Source of the DNA: Adlercreutzia agrestimuris
Lineage (GTDB): Bacteria; Actinomycetota; Coriobacteriia; Coriobacteriales; Eggerthellaceae
Direction: 5' to 3'
Length of the DNA stretch: 64,000 bases
Assembly (NCBI RefSeq): GCF_943193125.1
Contig: NZ_CALPCX010000003.1
Location: 62,001-126,000, forward strand
In this document: in pieces, positions 24,238 through 32,958 of the stretch
How positions within the stretch are numbered: the first letter of the stretch is position 1
Layout: every line of letters begins with the position of its first letter
Notes under the pieces: model-generated
What the model saw: the letters and a program-made list of their open reading frames with translations, nothing else
What the model was told of the DNA's origin: nothing
The model's database searches: none
Position numbers and translations under genes: made by a program

Positions 24238-26646
24238 ATGCCCATGTTTAAGAAGCGACAGTCGCATGAATCATTAGTTAGCAAAAATGACGTAGTTCGA
24301 ACTCTGCCAACCCCATTGTTTCTCATGGCAATTGGCATGTGGGTGGTTAGCGCAAGTGCTTTGATGCTTTTGTTTCATATGTCGCATATTGTGCCGTTTT
24401 TGGTAGTCGGGGGACTTTTGATTGTAGTGGCTGGTTTAGCTCTAGCATGTAGTCTATCGCTGCATTTCGGCAGCATTCTTGCTGGTATGGGACTTGGATT
24501 GCTTGTAGCTTGCGTAGGGGCTCAGGCTTTATGGCAAGGTGAAACTGTACTTGCTCAAACTGATGGTATCCACGTATTTGAAGTGGTCGAAGATGGAAAG
24601 ATTTCTGACTATGGTGCGCAGTGCGTAGCTCGTGTGATGGATGTAGAGGGAGCGCCTCGTGTGCAAGTGTATTTGCCACAAGATGTAAAACCCCCGTCGT
24701 TTGGAGAGAGATTTGAGGCATATGCTTGTTTTTCAAAAACACCTGAACAAAGTCGCATCTATGCACTTCAGCGAGGTATTGTTGGTCGCGCCAAGTGCTC
24801 AAGTTATGTATCCGCAGAGCCGCAAGGTGTTCTTGGAGTTATTACCTCAATTAGAGTTAAAGCGATAAAAGCTCTTTTATATACGAATGCAGACAATGAC
24901 TGCAAAGGGGCAGAATCTGAGATCTTTCAGGAGGTTTCGGATGGTGCTGGGATTTGCACAGCTCTTTTATGCGGTTGGCGAAACAATGTATCCGAGGAGG
25001 TTAATCAGGCTTTTAAAACTACAGGACTTGCGCATGTTCTTGCGGTCTCGGGAGCTCATTTGAGCGTAATAGTGTCCATTTTCTCGTTAATTCTTAAACG
25101 AATTGCTCTTCCGCGTGTTTGCTCTGTGGTTATACAAATTGCACTCATGGCAATCTATGTCGTCTTTTCGGGATCATCGCCTTCAGTAATTCGTGCAGCT
25201 GTTATAGCAAGCATTGCTATATGCTCTTTCTTTGCTGCACGACGGGCCGTACCCCTTCAGGCATTAGGTATTTGTGTTATCGGTGCTCTTGTGTGCTCTC
25301 CTTCATCTGCATTATCGGTTTCATTTGCTCTTTCGGTTTTGGCAACATTGGGGATTCTTGTTTTTTCGCCTCTATGCAGAAGTTGGTTTGAATTTGCTTT
25401 GAGGGGGCGGTTTGTGTTGTTGATTGATGTGCTTAGTGTCTGCGCGGCAGCCAACATGGCAACGCTGCCTCTTGCAGCAGGGCTTTTCGCCCAAATTCCT
25501 CTCATTGGTGTGTTGTCGAATATCATCGTGAGTCCACTCTTTGCACCGCTGTGCACAATTTGCATGATTTGCTTGATTGTGGGTTTGGTATTTCCAGTTC
25601 TCGCTCCAATTGCCTTGTCTGGGGCGCAAAGCTTATGTGCGCTTTTCGGAAGTCTTGTGGTTGGCTTATCTTATATACCTGGAGGATGCATTGCTATTGA
25701 TGTTCCTGTGGTGGAGATGCTTTTTGTTACAGGAGTATTCATGGCTGGGTTGTGGTTTTGGTGGCCTCAGCCTTCAGCTAAAAGCATTGCTTGTGTAGGC
25801 GTGCTTTTGGTGAGCTGGTGGCTTGGCATGACGCTTGTGCTTCCAACCCTTGCCTCAAAGATGGCTGGCGATGAGATAGTCATGCTTGACGTGGGGCAAG
25901 GTGACGCATTTTTACTTCGTTCTTCTGGTGTCACTCTGTTGATTGATACAGGAAATCAAGAAACCCTTCTCAAAGAGGCCATCGCTAAAAACCACCTTAC
26001 TAAGCTTGATGCTGTTTTGATTACTCACGGGGATGATGATCATATGGGCTGTCTTGAATCTCTTGCAGGTTATGTTGAAATTGATCAGGTCTTGCTTGCT
26101 GAAGGAGTGAAATCATGTTCATGCGATAACTGCAAAGAGCTTTTGGATAGTGCCCGGTTGGTTGCTGGAAAAGATAACGTGGTATCTCTATCACAGGGAA
26201 ATAAAATAGTAATTGGTGAGTTTGTTTGCGAAGTTATCTGGCCATCTCAATTTAGCGATGAAGGAGGAAATGCCGACAGTATTTGTTTGGACGTTGTACT
26301 TGATGCCAACCATGATGCTATACCAGAATTGAGAGCCCTCTTTACCGGAGATGCAGAGGCTGATGTTTTAAAGCAATTGATTGACGCTGACAGAATAGGA
26401 AAAGTTGATCTGTTAAAAGTTGGACATCATGGTTCAGCTCGCGCCCTTACCTCAGATGTCGTTGAAGAACTTTCGCCTCAAGTAGCGCTTATTGGCGTAG
26501 GATCGCACAATATTTATGGACATCCTCGGGAAGAGATTATTAACATCCTTGAAGAAGATGGGGTGAGTGTGTTTCGATCTGATCAAGATGGTGCGGTATC
26601 GTGTAAGATAGTAGGCGAAACAATGATGATAACTACACAAAACTAA
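24238..26646 (+). CDS. comEC: ComEC/Rec2-type DNA uptake channel
   Basis: Polytopic membrane protein that transports single-stranded DNA across the membrane. It has 802 residues: N-terminal helices and an OB-like region, the competence domain with many membrane segments (about 250-520, including KTTGLAHVLAVSGAHLS), and a C-terminal metallo-beta-lactamase-like domain with ITHGDDDHMG near residue 595 and VGHHGS near 729. All three ComEC parts are present, so it looks functional. Machinery for pilus assembly and dprA is not in the window. It is followed 8 bases later by holA, as in Bacillus-like genomes. Confidence 0.93.
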   Translation: MPMFKKRQSHESLVSKNDVVRTLPTPLFLMAIGMWVVSASALMLLFHMSHIVPFLVVGGLLIVVAGLALACSLSLHFGSILAGMGLGLLVACVGAQALWQGETVLAQTDGIHVFEVVEDGKISDYGAQCVARVMDVEGAPRVQVYLPQDVKPPSFGERFEAYACFSKTPEQSRIYALQRGIVGRAKCSSYVSAEPQGVLGVITSIRVKAIKALLYTNADNDCKGAESEIFQEVSDGAGICTALLCGWRNNVSEEVNQAFKTTGLAHVLAVSGAHLSVIVSIFSLILKRIALPRVCSVVIQIALMAIYVVFSGSSPSVIRAAVIASIAICSFFAARRAVPLQALGICVIGALVCSPSSALSVSFALSVLATLGILVFSPLCRSWFEFALRGRFVLLIDVLSVCAAANMATLPLAAGLFAQIPLIGVLSNIIVSPLFAPLCTICMICLIVGLVFPVLAPIALSGAQSLCALFGSLVVGLSYIPGGCIAIDVPVVEMLFVTGVFMAGLWFWWPQPSAKSIACVGVLLVSWWLGMTLVLPTLASKMAGDEIVMLDVGQGDAFLLRSSGVTLLIDTGNQETLLKEAIAKNHLTKLDAVLITHGDDDHMGCLESLAGYVEIDQVLLAEGVKSCSCDNCKELLDSARLVAGKDNVVSLSQGNKIVIGEFVCEVIWPSQFSDEGGNADSICLDVVLDANHDAIPELRALFTGDAEADVLKQLIDADRIGKVDLLKVGHHGSARALTSDVVEELSPQVALIGVGSHNIYGHPREEIINILEEDGVSVFRSDQDGAVSCKIVGETMMITTQN

Positions 26647-26654
26647 GTGAGATT

Positions 26655-27638
26655 ATGGCTGCGCAATCGAAACAATCAAAAAAAGAAACTCCTCTTTTGT
26701 CCGCTTATTTGGTGGTTGGGGAAGACGCGTTGAAGCGCGATCGCGTGATGACGAGGTTGCGTAAACGGCTTGAGGCAATGGGTGATCTTGCGTTTAATTC
26801 TGATACCTTTGATGGTCAAACCGCCAAAGGTTTAGATATTGTGAGTGCTTGCAAAACCATGCCTTTTGTAAGTGATATGCGTCTGGTAGAAGTTGAAAAT
26901 GCCGAGAAACTCAAAAAGGAAGATGCCGAGGCAATAGTTTCCTATCTTAGTGCTCCATCTTCTACAACGGTATTGATTCTCATGGCCGAAAAACTGCCGA
27001 AGAATACTCGACTCTATAAAGCCGTGAGTGCACTTGCTCCCACTGCCATAATTGATTGTACGCCACCAAAACGATGGGAGTTACCTAAACTGGTGCGAGA
27101 GCTCGCTCAAGGCCATGGTGTCACCATTACTGATGGCGCGGCTGAGTTGCTTATTAGGCGTGTTGGAGAAGATACCGTTTATCTTGATAACGAGTTGAAA
27201 AAGCTCGCACTTGCGCATCGTGGTCTTGATCCTGTTAATGAAAATGAAGTACTTGAGATGGTGAGTCGCACCGTTGAGGTCAAGCCTTGGGAATTTGTTG
27301 ATGCTTTTGCGGCGCGTAATGTTCGCAAGTGTATGTTGTGTCTAACACAAATGGAGTCTACTTCGTCACATGCTTTGCTTGCCATGTGTACCACCAGACT
27401 ACGTGAACTTATTTGCGCTAAGTCTCTTGCTGATCGGTCAATGATTCAAGCATTGCCTGCAACCCTTGGGCTTCCTGATTGGCGCGTTAAAAACCATGCT
27501 CTATGGGCCCGTAATTTTACAGCAGAAGAACTGCGAGGAGCGCTTGTGCACGCGATGGATGCTGAGCGTCGCATGAAAAGCGGGGGAGACGAAGACGGTA
27601 TCTTTGTGGAATGGGTACTTCGGTCTATCCGTAGGTAA
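26655..27638 (+). CDS. holA: DNA polymerase III delta subunit
   Basis: Clamp-loader subunit that opens the beta clamp. It has 327 residues. The N-terminal AAA+-like domain opens with SAYLVVGEDALKRDRVMTRL, a degenerate P-loop as usual for delta. The DNFLTYDP-type region reads AFNSDTFDGQTAKGLDIVSA, and KTMPFVSDMRLVEVEN is the typical delta motif for clamp interaction. The C-terminal collar domain is about 210-327. It follows comEC and ends before a bidirectional terminator shared with rpsT; downstream of comEC is a frequent position for holA. Confidence 0.92.
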   Translation: MAAQSKQSKKETPLLSAYLVVGEDALKRDRVMTRLRKRLEAMGDLAFNSDTFDGQTAKGLDIVSACKTMPFVSDMRLVEVENAEKLKKEDAEAIVSYLSAPSSTTVLILMAEKLPKNTRLYKAVSALAPTAIIDCTPPKRWELPKLVRELAQGHGVTITDGAAELLIRRVGEDTVYLDNELKKLALAHRGLDPVNENEVLEMVSRTVEVKPWEFVDAFAARNVRKCMLCLTQMESTSSHALLAMCTTRLRELICAKSLADRSMIQALPATLGLPDWRVKNHALWARNFTAEELRGALVHAMDAERRMKSGGDEDGIFVEWVLRSIRR

Positions 27639-27655
27639 CTCGTTATGCAAATGCA

Positions 27656-27687
27656 AAGAAAAGACCTCGAAAACGAGGTCTTTTCTT
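27656..27687. terminator. Bidirectional intrinsic terminator between holA and rpsT
   Basis: A perfect 14-bp stem (27656-27669 with 27674-27687) around an AAAA loop. The arms carry A-runs and T-runs, so it can end both holA on the plus strand and rpsT on the minus strand. Confidence 0.92.
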
Positions 27688-27738
27688 ACTTGATATGCGA
27701 ACGGATCGCACGAAATAATGTAATTGCGTTTCAGCAGC

Positions 27739-28281
27739 TTATTCAGCAGCTTCTTCTGCGCCTTCCTCGGCACCAGCCTCTTCTTCAGCAGCAGCTGCAG
27801 CAGCGGCCTCAGCTTCAGCTTTGGCAGCCTCTTCAGCTTCCTTAGCTTTGCGAGCAGCAGCCTTTTCTTCTTCCTTCAGTTGCTTTTCGCGACGCTTTGC
27901 CTTCTCTTCAGAAGCAGCAGCCATAGCGGCAACGCGAGCTGCACGAGCTTCAGCCTTCTTAGAGCCGGTCTTTTGAGCCTTCTTCTCTGCCTTCTGATAA
28001 GCAGCGCGATCTGCGTCAGTAGCTACAGAATTTACAAGAAGCATGATGCCACTCTTGCGGTTAGCAGCTTGTTTCTTGTGAATAACACCTTTAGAAGCAG
28101 CCTTGTCCATAAGGCGGCAAGCCTCTTGAGCAAATGCGAATGCGGCAGCGCCGTCACCTGCAGCAACGGCGTCCTTTACACGACGAGTTGCAGTTTTGAG
28201 TTCTGATTTAACTGCACGATTGCGCATACGTGCTTTTTCGTTGGTGATGATGCGCTTCTTTTGGCTCTTGATATTTGCCAT
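27739..28281 (-). CDS. rpsT: Ribosomal protein S20 with long Ala/Glu/Lys C-terminal extension
   Basis: Binds 16S rRNA early in 30S assembly. Residues 1 to about 90 are an ordinary S20 ([20 protein letters not shown], then [20 protein letters not shown]). Residues about 91-180 are an extension not found in typical S20 (about 88 residues): first basic and Ala-rich ([18 protein letters not shown]), then a charged helix-prone part ([20 protein letters not shown]), and finally an acidic Ala/Glu tail. The start is ATG at 28281 (minus) with GGAGG upstream; a longer frame from 28377 was rejected. It is the only minus-strand gene here. The frame stays open with normal codons, so the extension is unlikely to be an artefact. 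Confidence 0.93.
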   Translation of the reverse strand: MANIKSQKKRIITNEKARMRNRAVKSELKTATRRVKDAVAAGDGAAAFAFAQEACRLMDKAASKGVIHKKQAANRKSGIMLLVNSVATDADRAAYQKAEKKAQKTGSKKAEARAARVAAMAAASEEKAKRREKQLKEEEKAAARKAKEAEEAAKAEAEAAAAAAAEEEAGAEEGAEEAAE

Positions 28282-28560
28282 GGTGAAGATCCTCCATACT
28301 AAAAACGATATAACTCTTGTTAAAGGTATCAGGAGGAATTGACGCACATACAGACAACAATAAAGGCATGTGCGCAAAGATCTATCAGTAAAGCGCCTGA
28401 TAGATGCGCATAAAAGGCAGCGGGATTTTTTGCCTTATAACCTCTAAGGTTGTCCGACGATTCGAATCGTATATTGCAGCCACGTCTGCCGATTCGGCAA
28501 TGGAAATCCATTGCACGTCCGTTCCGTCGGATACACAATGCGATAGAATAACAAAAGATT
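28282..28560 (-). promoter_or_regulatory. Long structured 5' leader of rpsT
   Basis: Three structures are visible on the minus-strand transcript. (a) The Shine-Dalgarno GGAGGA (minus of 28290-28295) pairs with TCCTCC (minus of 28332-28337), and ATAC/GTAT (28296-28299, 28326-28329) extends the stem, burying the ribosome-binding site. (b) ATCTATCAG/CTGATAGAT (28380-28388, 28397-28405) is a perfect 9-bp hairpin. (c) Positions 28450-28538 hold closing arms CCGACG/CGTCGG plus TTGT/ACAA, with inner dyads at 28458-28469, 28488-28498 and 28497-28514, the last two overlapping and thus mutually exclusive. No gene is seen in the 356-base gap 28282-28637. Confidence 0.55.
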
Positions 28561-28588
28561 TTATATCTGTGTGCGATAATTTCGTTAA
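28560..28588 (-). promoter_or_regulatory. Candidate rpsT promoter
   Basis: On the minus strand TTAACG (28588-28583), a 17-base spacer and TATAAA (28565-28560). It would give a leader of about 270 bases containing the structures described for rpsT. Confidence 0.45.
28572..28580 (+). promoter_or_regulatory. Candidate extended -10 promoter for lepA
   Basis: TGC-GATAAT (28572-28580), an extended -10 without a good -35, 57 bases before the lepA ATG. It overlaps the spacer of the divergent rpsT promoter candidate. Confidence 0.35.
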
Positions 28589-28637
28589 AACATATAAGAA
28601 AGCGCATTTTGTGCAGGAATTTCATGAAAGATAAGGT

Positions 28638-30440
28638 ATGACCGACCCAACACATATTCGTAATTTTTCAATCATTGCTCATATTGACCATGGTAAGTCC
28701 ACATTGTCTGACCGCGTTCTTGAAATGACAGGAACCGTGGCTTCGCGCGATATGCAAGAGCAGCTGCTTGATTCTATGGATATCGAACGAGAACGTGGTA
28801 TTACTATTAAAAGCCAGGCTGTTCGTGTGGAGTATACGGCTGATGACGGGGAAGTGTATCAACTGAATTTGATTGATACGCCTGGTCATGTGGACTTTAC
28901 TTATGAAGTTTCGCGCTCGCTTGCAGCATGCGAAGGTGCTGTGTTGGTGGTTGACGCAACGCAAGGTGTGGAAGCTCAAACAGTTGCAAATGCTATGTTA
29001 GCCATGAATGCAAACCTTGAGATTATTCCACTCATCAATAAAATTGACTTGCCTGCAGCTGAGCCGGATTGCGTTCGCGCAGAAATTGAAGATGGTCTTG
29101 CATTGCCTGCTGATGATGCTGTATTGGCTTCAGGAAAAACAGGCGTTGGTGTGCATGATATGTTAGAGGCGGTTGTTTATAATATTCCAGCTCCTCAGGG
29201 AGATGCTGATGCACCCTTGCGCGCGCTAATCTTCGATTCATATTTTGATGCCTACCGAGGTGTTGTTGCGCTGGTTCGCGTTGTTGATGGTTCTATGAAA
29301 AAGGGCGACAAGATTCGCATGCTTGCCACCAATGCAGAGGCTTTAGTAGAAGAAGTAGGTGCTCGTAGACCAGCAGAAACTCCGTTGCCATCACTTTCTG
29401 TGGGCGAAGTAGGATATCTTGTCACAGGGCTGAAAGATGTAAGCCAAGTAAAGGTTGGTGACACAATCACCAGTGCTGTGGGAGGTGTTAATGAGCCACT
29501 TCCTGGGTATCGTGAAGTAAAGCCGATGGTTTTTACGGGGCTCTTTCCTATTGATGGAGATCAGTATGAGCCGTTAAAAGAAGCGCTTGAGAAGCTCTCG
29601 CTTAACGATCCGGCACTTATTTGGGAACCTGAAACATCACATGCATTAGGCTTTGGCTTTCGTGTCGGATTTTTGGGTCTTTTGCATATGGAGGTCATCA
29701 AAGAACGCCTCGAGCGAGAGTTCGGACTTGATCTCTTAGCTACAGCCCCGTCGGTTGAGTATCATATCTACAAAACCAACGGAGAGATGATTTCACTCCA
29801 TTCGCCTCAAGAGATGCCTGATCCTGGTGAAATTGAGCGTGTGGAAGAACCGTACTTGAAGGCAAAAATTCTCATTCCTCCTGATTATGTTGGTGCGGTA
29901 ATGGATCTTACCGTTCAGCGTCGCGGCACCTTTGTGACAATGAACTATCTTTCACCCACTACTGTTGAAATGCTTTGGGAGATTCCCTTGTCGGAGTTGA
30001 TTATGGATTACTTTGACAAGCTGAAATCAAATACAAAGGGCTACGCTTCGCTTGATTATGAATTCGATGGGTATAAGCCGTCAAAACTAGTGAAGCTTGA
30101 TATCTTACTCTCTGGAAAGCCTATTGACGCACTTTCGTTCATTGTTCATAGAGATAAGGCGTATGACCGCGGACGCGTATTATGTGACAAACTCAAAGAG
30201 ATTATTCCTCGTCAGATGTTTGAAGTTCCTATTCAAGCGGCTATAGGTGGTCGAGTTTTAGCGCGTCAAACGGTAAAAGCCAAGAGAAAAGATGTTTTGG
30301 CTAAGTGCTACGGAGGCGATATTTCACGTAAGCGTAAGCTGCTTGAGAAGCAAAAAGCTGGTAAAAAGCGTATGAAGAGCATAGGAAATGTTGAAGTACC
30401 CCAAGAGGCATTCATGGCTATTTTGAAGGTTGACGAATAA
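28638..30440 (+). CDS. lepA: Elongation factor 4 (LepA)
   Basis: Ribosome-associated GTPase that back-translocates or helps initiation and assembly. The 600-residue length is standard. GTPase motifs are [10 protein letters not shown] (about residues 14-23), [12 protein letters not shown] and NKIDLP. The C-terminal LepA-specific domain is present ([20 protein letters not shown] then [15 protein letters not shown]). ATG 28638 has AAGG close upstream. It heads the run lepA-small membrane protein-dus-hemW-hrcA-dnaJ, close to the usual Gram-positive lepA-hemW-hrcA order. Confidence 0.97.
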   Translation: MTDPTHIRNFSIIAHIDHGKSTLSDRVLEMTGTVASRDMQEQLLDSMDIERERGITIKSQAVRVEYTADDGEVYQLNLIDTPGHVDFTYEVSRSLAACEGAVLVVDATQGVEAQTVANAMLAMNANLEIIPLINKIDLPAAEPDCVRAEIEDGLALPADDAVLASGKTGVGVHDMLEAVVYNIPAPQGDADAPLRALIFDSYFDAYRGVVALVRVVDGSMKKGDKIRMLATNAEALVEEVGARRPAETPLPSLSVGEVGYLVTGLKDVSQVKVGDTITSAVGGVNEPLPGYREVKPMVFTGLFPIDGDQYEPLKEALEKLSLNDPALIWEPETSHALGFGFRVGFLGLLHMEVIKERLEREFGLDLLATAPSVEYHIYKTNGEMISLHSPQEMPDPGEIERVEEPYLKAKILIPPDYVGAVMDLTVQRRGTFVTMNYLSPTTVEMLWEIPLSELIMDYFDKLKSNTKGYASLDYEFDGYKPSKLVKLDILLSGKPIDALSFIVHRDKAYDRGRVLCDKLKEIIPRQMFEVPIQAAIGGRVLARQTVKAKRKDVLAKCYGGDISRKRKLLEKQKAGKKRMKSIGNVEVPQEAFMAILKVDE

Positions 30441-30442
30441 TC

Positions 30443-30640
30443 ATGGCACCAAGAGCTAAATTTGATAAAGAATCCTATGATTGGCTTAATGATCCGTTTG
30501 ACGAAAAGAAAATTGCCAAAGAGAGTGCTCAGCAAAAATCATCATCATTTGCAAAAGTCATGCTTATTGTCGGTTGCTTTGTAGTGATTGCTATTTTGGC
30601 GGGATTAGTATTGATGCTTGCTAGTTTAGCGGCATTGTAG
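30443..30640 (+). CDS. Small single-pass membrane protein, unknown function
   Basis: A 65-residue protein with a charged N-terminal half (about residues 1-36, rich in Lys, Asp, Ser) and one hydrophobic helix (about 38-62). It starts 2 bases after lepA and ends 8 bases before dus, so it is co-translated with both. I do not recognise a family. Coding is supported by tight spacing and by Cys-poor, membrane-like composition; no ribosome-binding site stronger than the coupled context is visible. Confidence 0.65.
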   Translation: MAPRAKFDKESYDWLNDPFDEKKIAKESAQQKSSSFAKVMLIVGCFVVIAILAGLVLMLASLAAL

Positions 30641-30648
30641 GAGCGCTC

Positions 30649-31644
30649 ATGACCAGCGTGATGAAGGGCGGAGGGCTCTTTGGTTCCTATCGAGTGATTT
30701 TGGCTCCGATGGCTGGCGTAAGTGATATTGCGTTTCGTTCTCTCTGTGTTGAACAGGGTGCAGATCTTGCTTTTACTGAAATGGTGAGTGCCAAGGGTCT
30801 TTCGTATGCCAATGAAAAAACGCGTCACTTACTAGATCTTGCTCCAGGTGAAACACGTGTAGGGGTGCAGCTTTTTGGTCATGAGCCACAAACGCTTGCA
30901 GACCAGGCTGCTTGGGTTGAACAAACGCTCGGTTCTTCGCTTGCTTATCTTGATATCAACATGGGTTGTCCTGCGCGCAAAATTGTGACAAAAGGCGATG
31001 GATCGGCTCTTATGAAAGATCCTTTATTGGCATCTCATATTGTTGAGGCGGTGGCATCTGCGGTAGAGCATCCGGTCACAGTTAAATTTCGTCGTGGGTA
31101 TTATCAGGGTAAAGAAACTGCACCAGAGTTTGCGCGTGATATGCAACGAGCTGGAGCGGCTGCCATTACCGTTCATGGAAGATTTGCCGAGCAGATGTAT
31201 CAGGGAAGTGCTGAGTGGGAAACTATTGCTCGTGTGAAAGATTGTGTTGATATTCCTGTAGTAGGAAATGGCGATATTACATCTGCTGACGATGCACTTG
31301 CTATGCTTGAACAAACAGGTTGCGATGCATTGATGATTGCACGTGCGGCGTGCGGAAATCCCTGGTTATTCGCTCAGATTCGCGCTGCTCTTGATGATAG
31401 GCCGCTTCCCGACGCGCCTACACTTGATGAGCGATTGGCATGCGCAAAACGCCATGCACGTCTTCTTGCTCAGCGTGAAGGCAAAAATGTTGTTCGTATG
31501 CGCAAGCATGCTATGTGGTATCTCGCGGGCCTACCTGGTGCTTCAGTTGCACGTGGACGAATCAATAGTTGTGTAACCGTAGAAGATTTCGATAGAGTTT
31601 TTGATGAGCTTGCCTTGTATGCGCTTGAGCATCCGCATCGTTAA
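30649..31644 (+). CDS. dus: tRNA-dihydrouridine synthase (DusB-like)
   Basis: FMN-dependent reduction of uridines in tRNA. It has 331 residues. The opening LAPMAGVSDIAFRSLC is the FMN-barrel start. The catalytic Cys107 is in DINMGCPARKI, followed by KGDGSALMKDP. ITVHGRFAEQMYQGSAEW and VGNGDITSADDAL are the FMN phosphate-binding parts. The C-terminal helical domain is about 250-331. It resembles DusB more than DusA or DusC. A GAGCGCTC-type start context lies 8 bases after the small membrane protein. Confidence 0.93.
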   Translation: MTSVMKGGGLFGSYRVILAPMAGVSDIAFRSLCVEQGADLAFTEMVSAKGLSYANEKTRHLLDLAPGETRVGVQLFGHEPQTLADQAAWVEQTLGSSLAYLDINMGCPARKIVTKGDGSALMKDPLLASHIVEAVASAVEHPVTVKFRRGYYQGKETAPEFARDMQRAGAAAITVHGRFAEQMYQGSAEWETIARVKDCVDIPVVGNGDITSADDALAMLEQTGCDALMIARAACGNPWLFAQIRAALDDRPLPDAPTLDERLACAKRHARLLAQREGKNVVRMRKHAMWYLAGLPGASVARGRINSCVTVEDFDRVFDELALYALEHPHR

Positions 31645-31659
31645 AGAGGAGATTTTCTT

Positions 31660-32781
31660 ATGCCGCATGAGCCGTATCGCGCGTTGTATCTTCATATTCC
31701 GTTTTGTGTGAAACGGTGCAACTATTGCGATTTTGCCACTCAAGCAATTGAGGCGGATTCACCGGTTATTGATGAATATATCGAACAGCTTGTTCTTCAA
31801 ATAAGGCAAAAGGCAAAAGAAGGTGAGCTGGGGCACATAGAAACTATTTATCTTGGTGGCGGGACGCCAAGCTATATTGGATTATCTCGTTTGTCTATGC
31901 TGTTGTATACGCTTTCGTTATCACTTCGTCTTGAACCAGACGTAGAATGCAGTATGGAGGCTAATCCAGAAAGCGTAAATGAGCACCTCATACGCGATAT
32001 ATGGGCGCTTGGTGTGAATAGATTGTCACTGGGTGTACAAAGCTTTGATGATGACATACTCGCCCTTTTAGGAAGAGCCCATAGCGCACAAGATGCTGAA
32101 CGCGCAATAATTTGCGCCCAAGAGCGATTTGATAATATCAGTATTGACCTTATGGCGGGAATTCCTGGTCAAAGTGATGAATCTTTTAAATCAAGCGTTG
32201 AAAGAGCTTTGGATTTAGGGGTTTCCCATATAAGCATTTATCCGCTTACCATTGAACAAAACACGCCGTTTTACCAGCAGCTCATACGAGGCAAACTTGC
32301 AGATACTGACGATGATGTGCAGGCGCACCATATGCAAATAGCAGAGAGGCTTTTGCAAGAGCACGGTTTTGAGCGTTATGAAGTGGCAAGTTATGCGAAA
32401 CCGGGTTATGCGTGTAAGCACAATTGCGCATATTGGACTGGTGTGCCATATCTGGGACTTGGTGTTTCGGCAGCTACTATGACACAAAATGATTCGCGAC
32501 GCATGCGAATACAGGATGGGCAGGTTACAGATGACCTGAACAGAGCGCAGATGTTTGCTGAAGATATCATGCTTGGAATGCGCATGAGTGCAGGCGTTTC
32601 AGATGGGTTAGTTGAACAAGCCGCAAGAGAGTTGCCAAAACTTACCGAGACTTTGACATCCCTTGTTCGCCGCGGTTTTATCGAGCATAGCAACAGCGCT
32701 TGGAAGCCCACTGAGATGGGATGGTTATGCGGAAATGAGCTCTATGGTGAAATTCTTGATCTTGCACCTGGTGATTTCTAA
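31660..32781 (+). CDS. hemW: HemW-type radical SAM protein (heme chaperone family)
   Basis: A 373-residue radical SAM protein of the HemN/HemW family. The cluster motif CxxxCxxC is Cys16, Cys20, Cys23 (LHIPFCVKRCNYCDF), followed by IYLGGGTPSYI and SLGVQSFDDDILALLGRAH. Length and the lack of the HemN-specific N-terminal region point to HemW (heme insertion) rather than coproporphyrinogen dehydrogenase. It precedes hrcA, as is usual in Gram-positives. AAAGAGGAG lies upstream of ATG 31660. Confidence 0.9.
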   Translation: MPHEPYRALYLHIPFCVKRCNYCDFATQAIEADSPVIDEYIEQLVLQIRQKAKEGELGHIETIYLGGGTPSYIGLSRLSMLLYTLSLSLRLEPDVECSMEANPESVNEHLIRDIWALGVNRLSLGVQSFDDDILALLGRAHSAQDAERAIICAQERFDNISIDLMAGIPGQSDESFKSSVERALDLGVSHISIYPLTIEQNTPFYQQLIRGKLADTDDDVQAHHMQIAERLLQEHGFERYEVASYAKPGYACKHNCAYWTGVPYLGLGVSAATMTQNDSRRMRIQDGQVTDDLNRAQMFAEDIMLGMRMSAGVSDGLVEQAARELPKLTETLTSLVRRGFIEHSNSAWKPTEMGWLCGNELYGEILDLAPGDF

Positions 32782-32875
32782 GAGATAAGATCGAAGTAAA
32801 ACGCGAGGTTGACCGCGTAAAACACAACCATTCTAAAAGACAAGTATGTGAGAAGCATATGTTTTATGCATATGA

Positions 32876-32902
32876 TTAGCACTCTAGCAGTGAGGCTGCT
32901 AA
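32876..32902 (+). promoter_or_regulatory. CIRCE operator upstream of hrcA
   Basis: TTAGCACTC (32876-32884), nine bases, then GGCTGCTAA (32894-32902). The left half is a perfect CIRCE arm and the right half matches GAGTGCTAA at 7 of 9 positions. It is the binding site of HrcA, so hrcA-dnaJ is autorepressed and heat-inducible. TAAAAT at its 3' end may be a -10. Confidence 0.88.
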
Positions 32903-32958
32903 AATGAATTCTCAATAGAGTTATATTTGTATTTCAGGTATTAAGAAGGGGATGTCTC

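Noticed and set aside
27724..28206. 160-residue open frame on the plus strand opposite rpsT
   Set aside because: It is the antisense of the Ala/Glu/Lys-rich S20 gene; its Ser/Phe/Leu/Cys composition is an artefact of that bias.
28450..28540. tRNA-like cloverleaf in the rpsT-lepA gap
   Set aside because: Arms and loops do not fit a tRNA: no T-loop consensus, no 7-bp acceptor stem with CCA; kept only as a structured leader.
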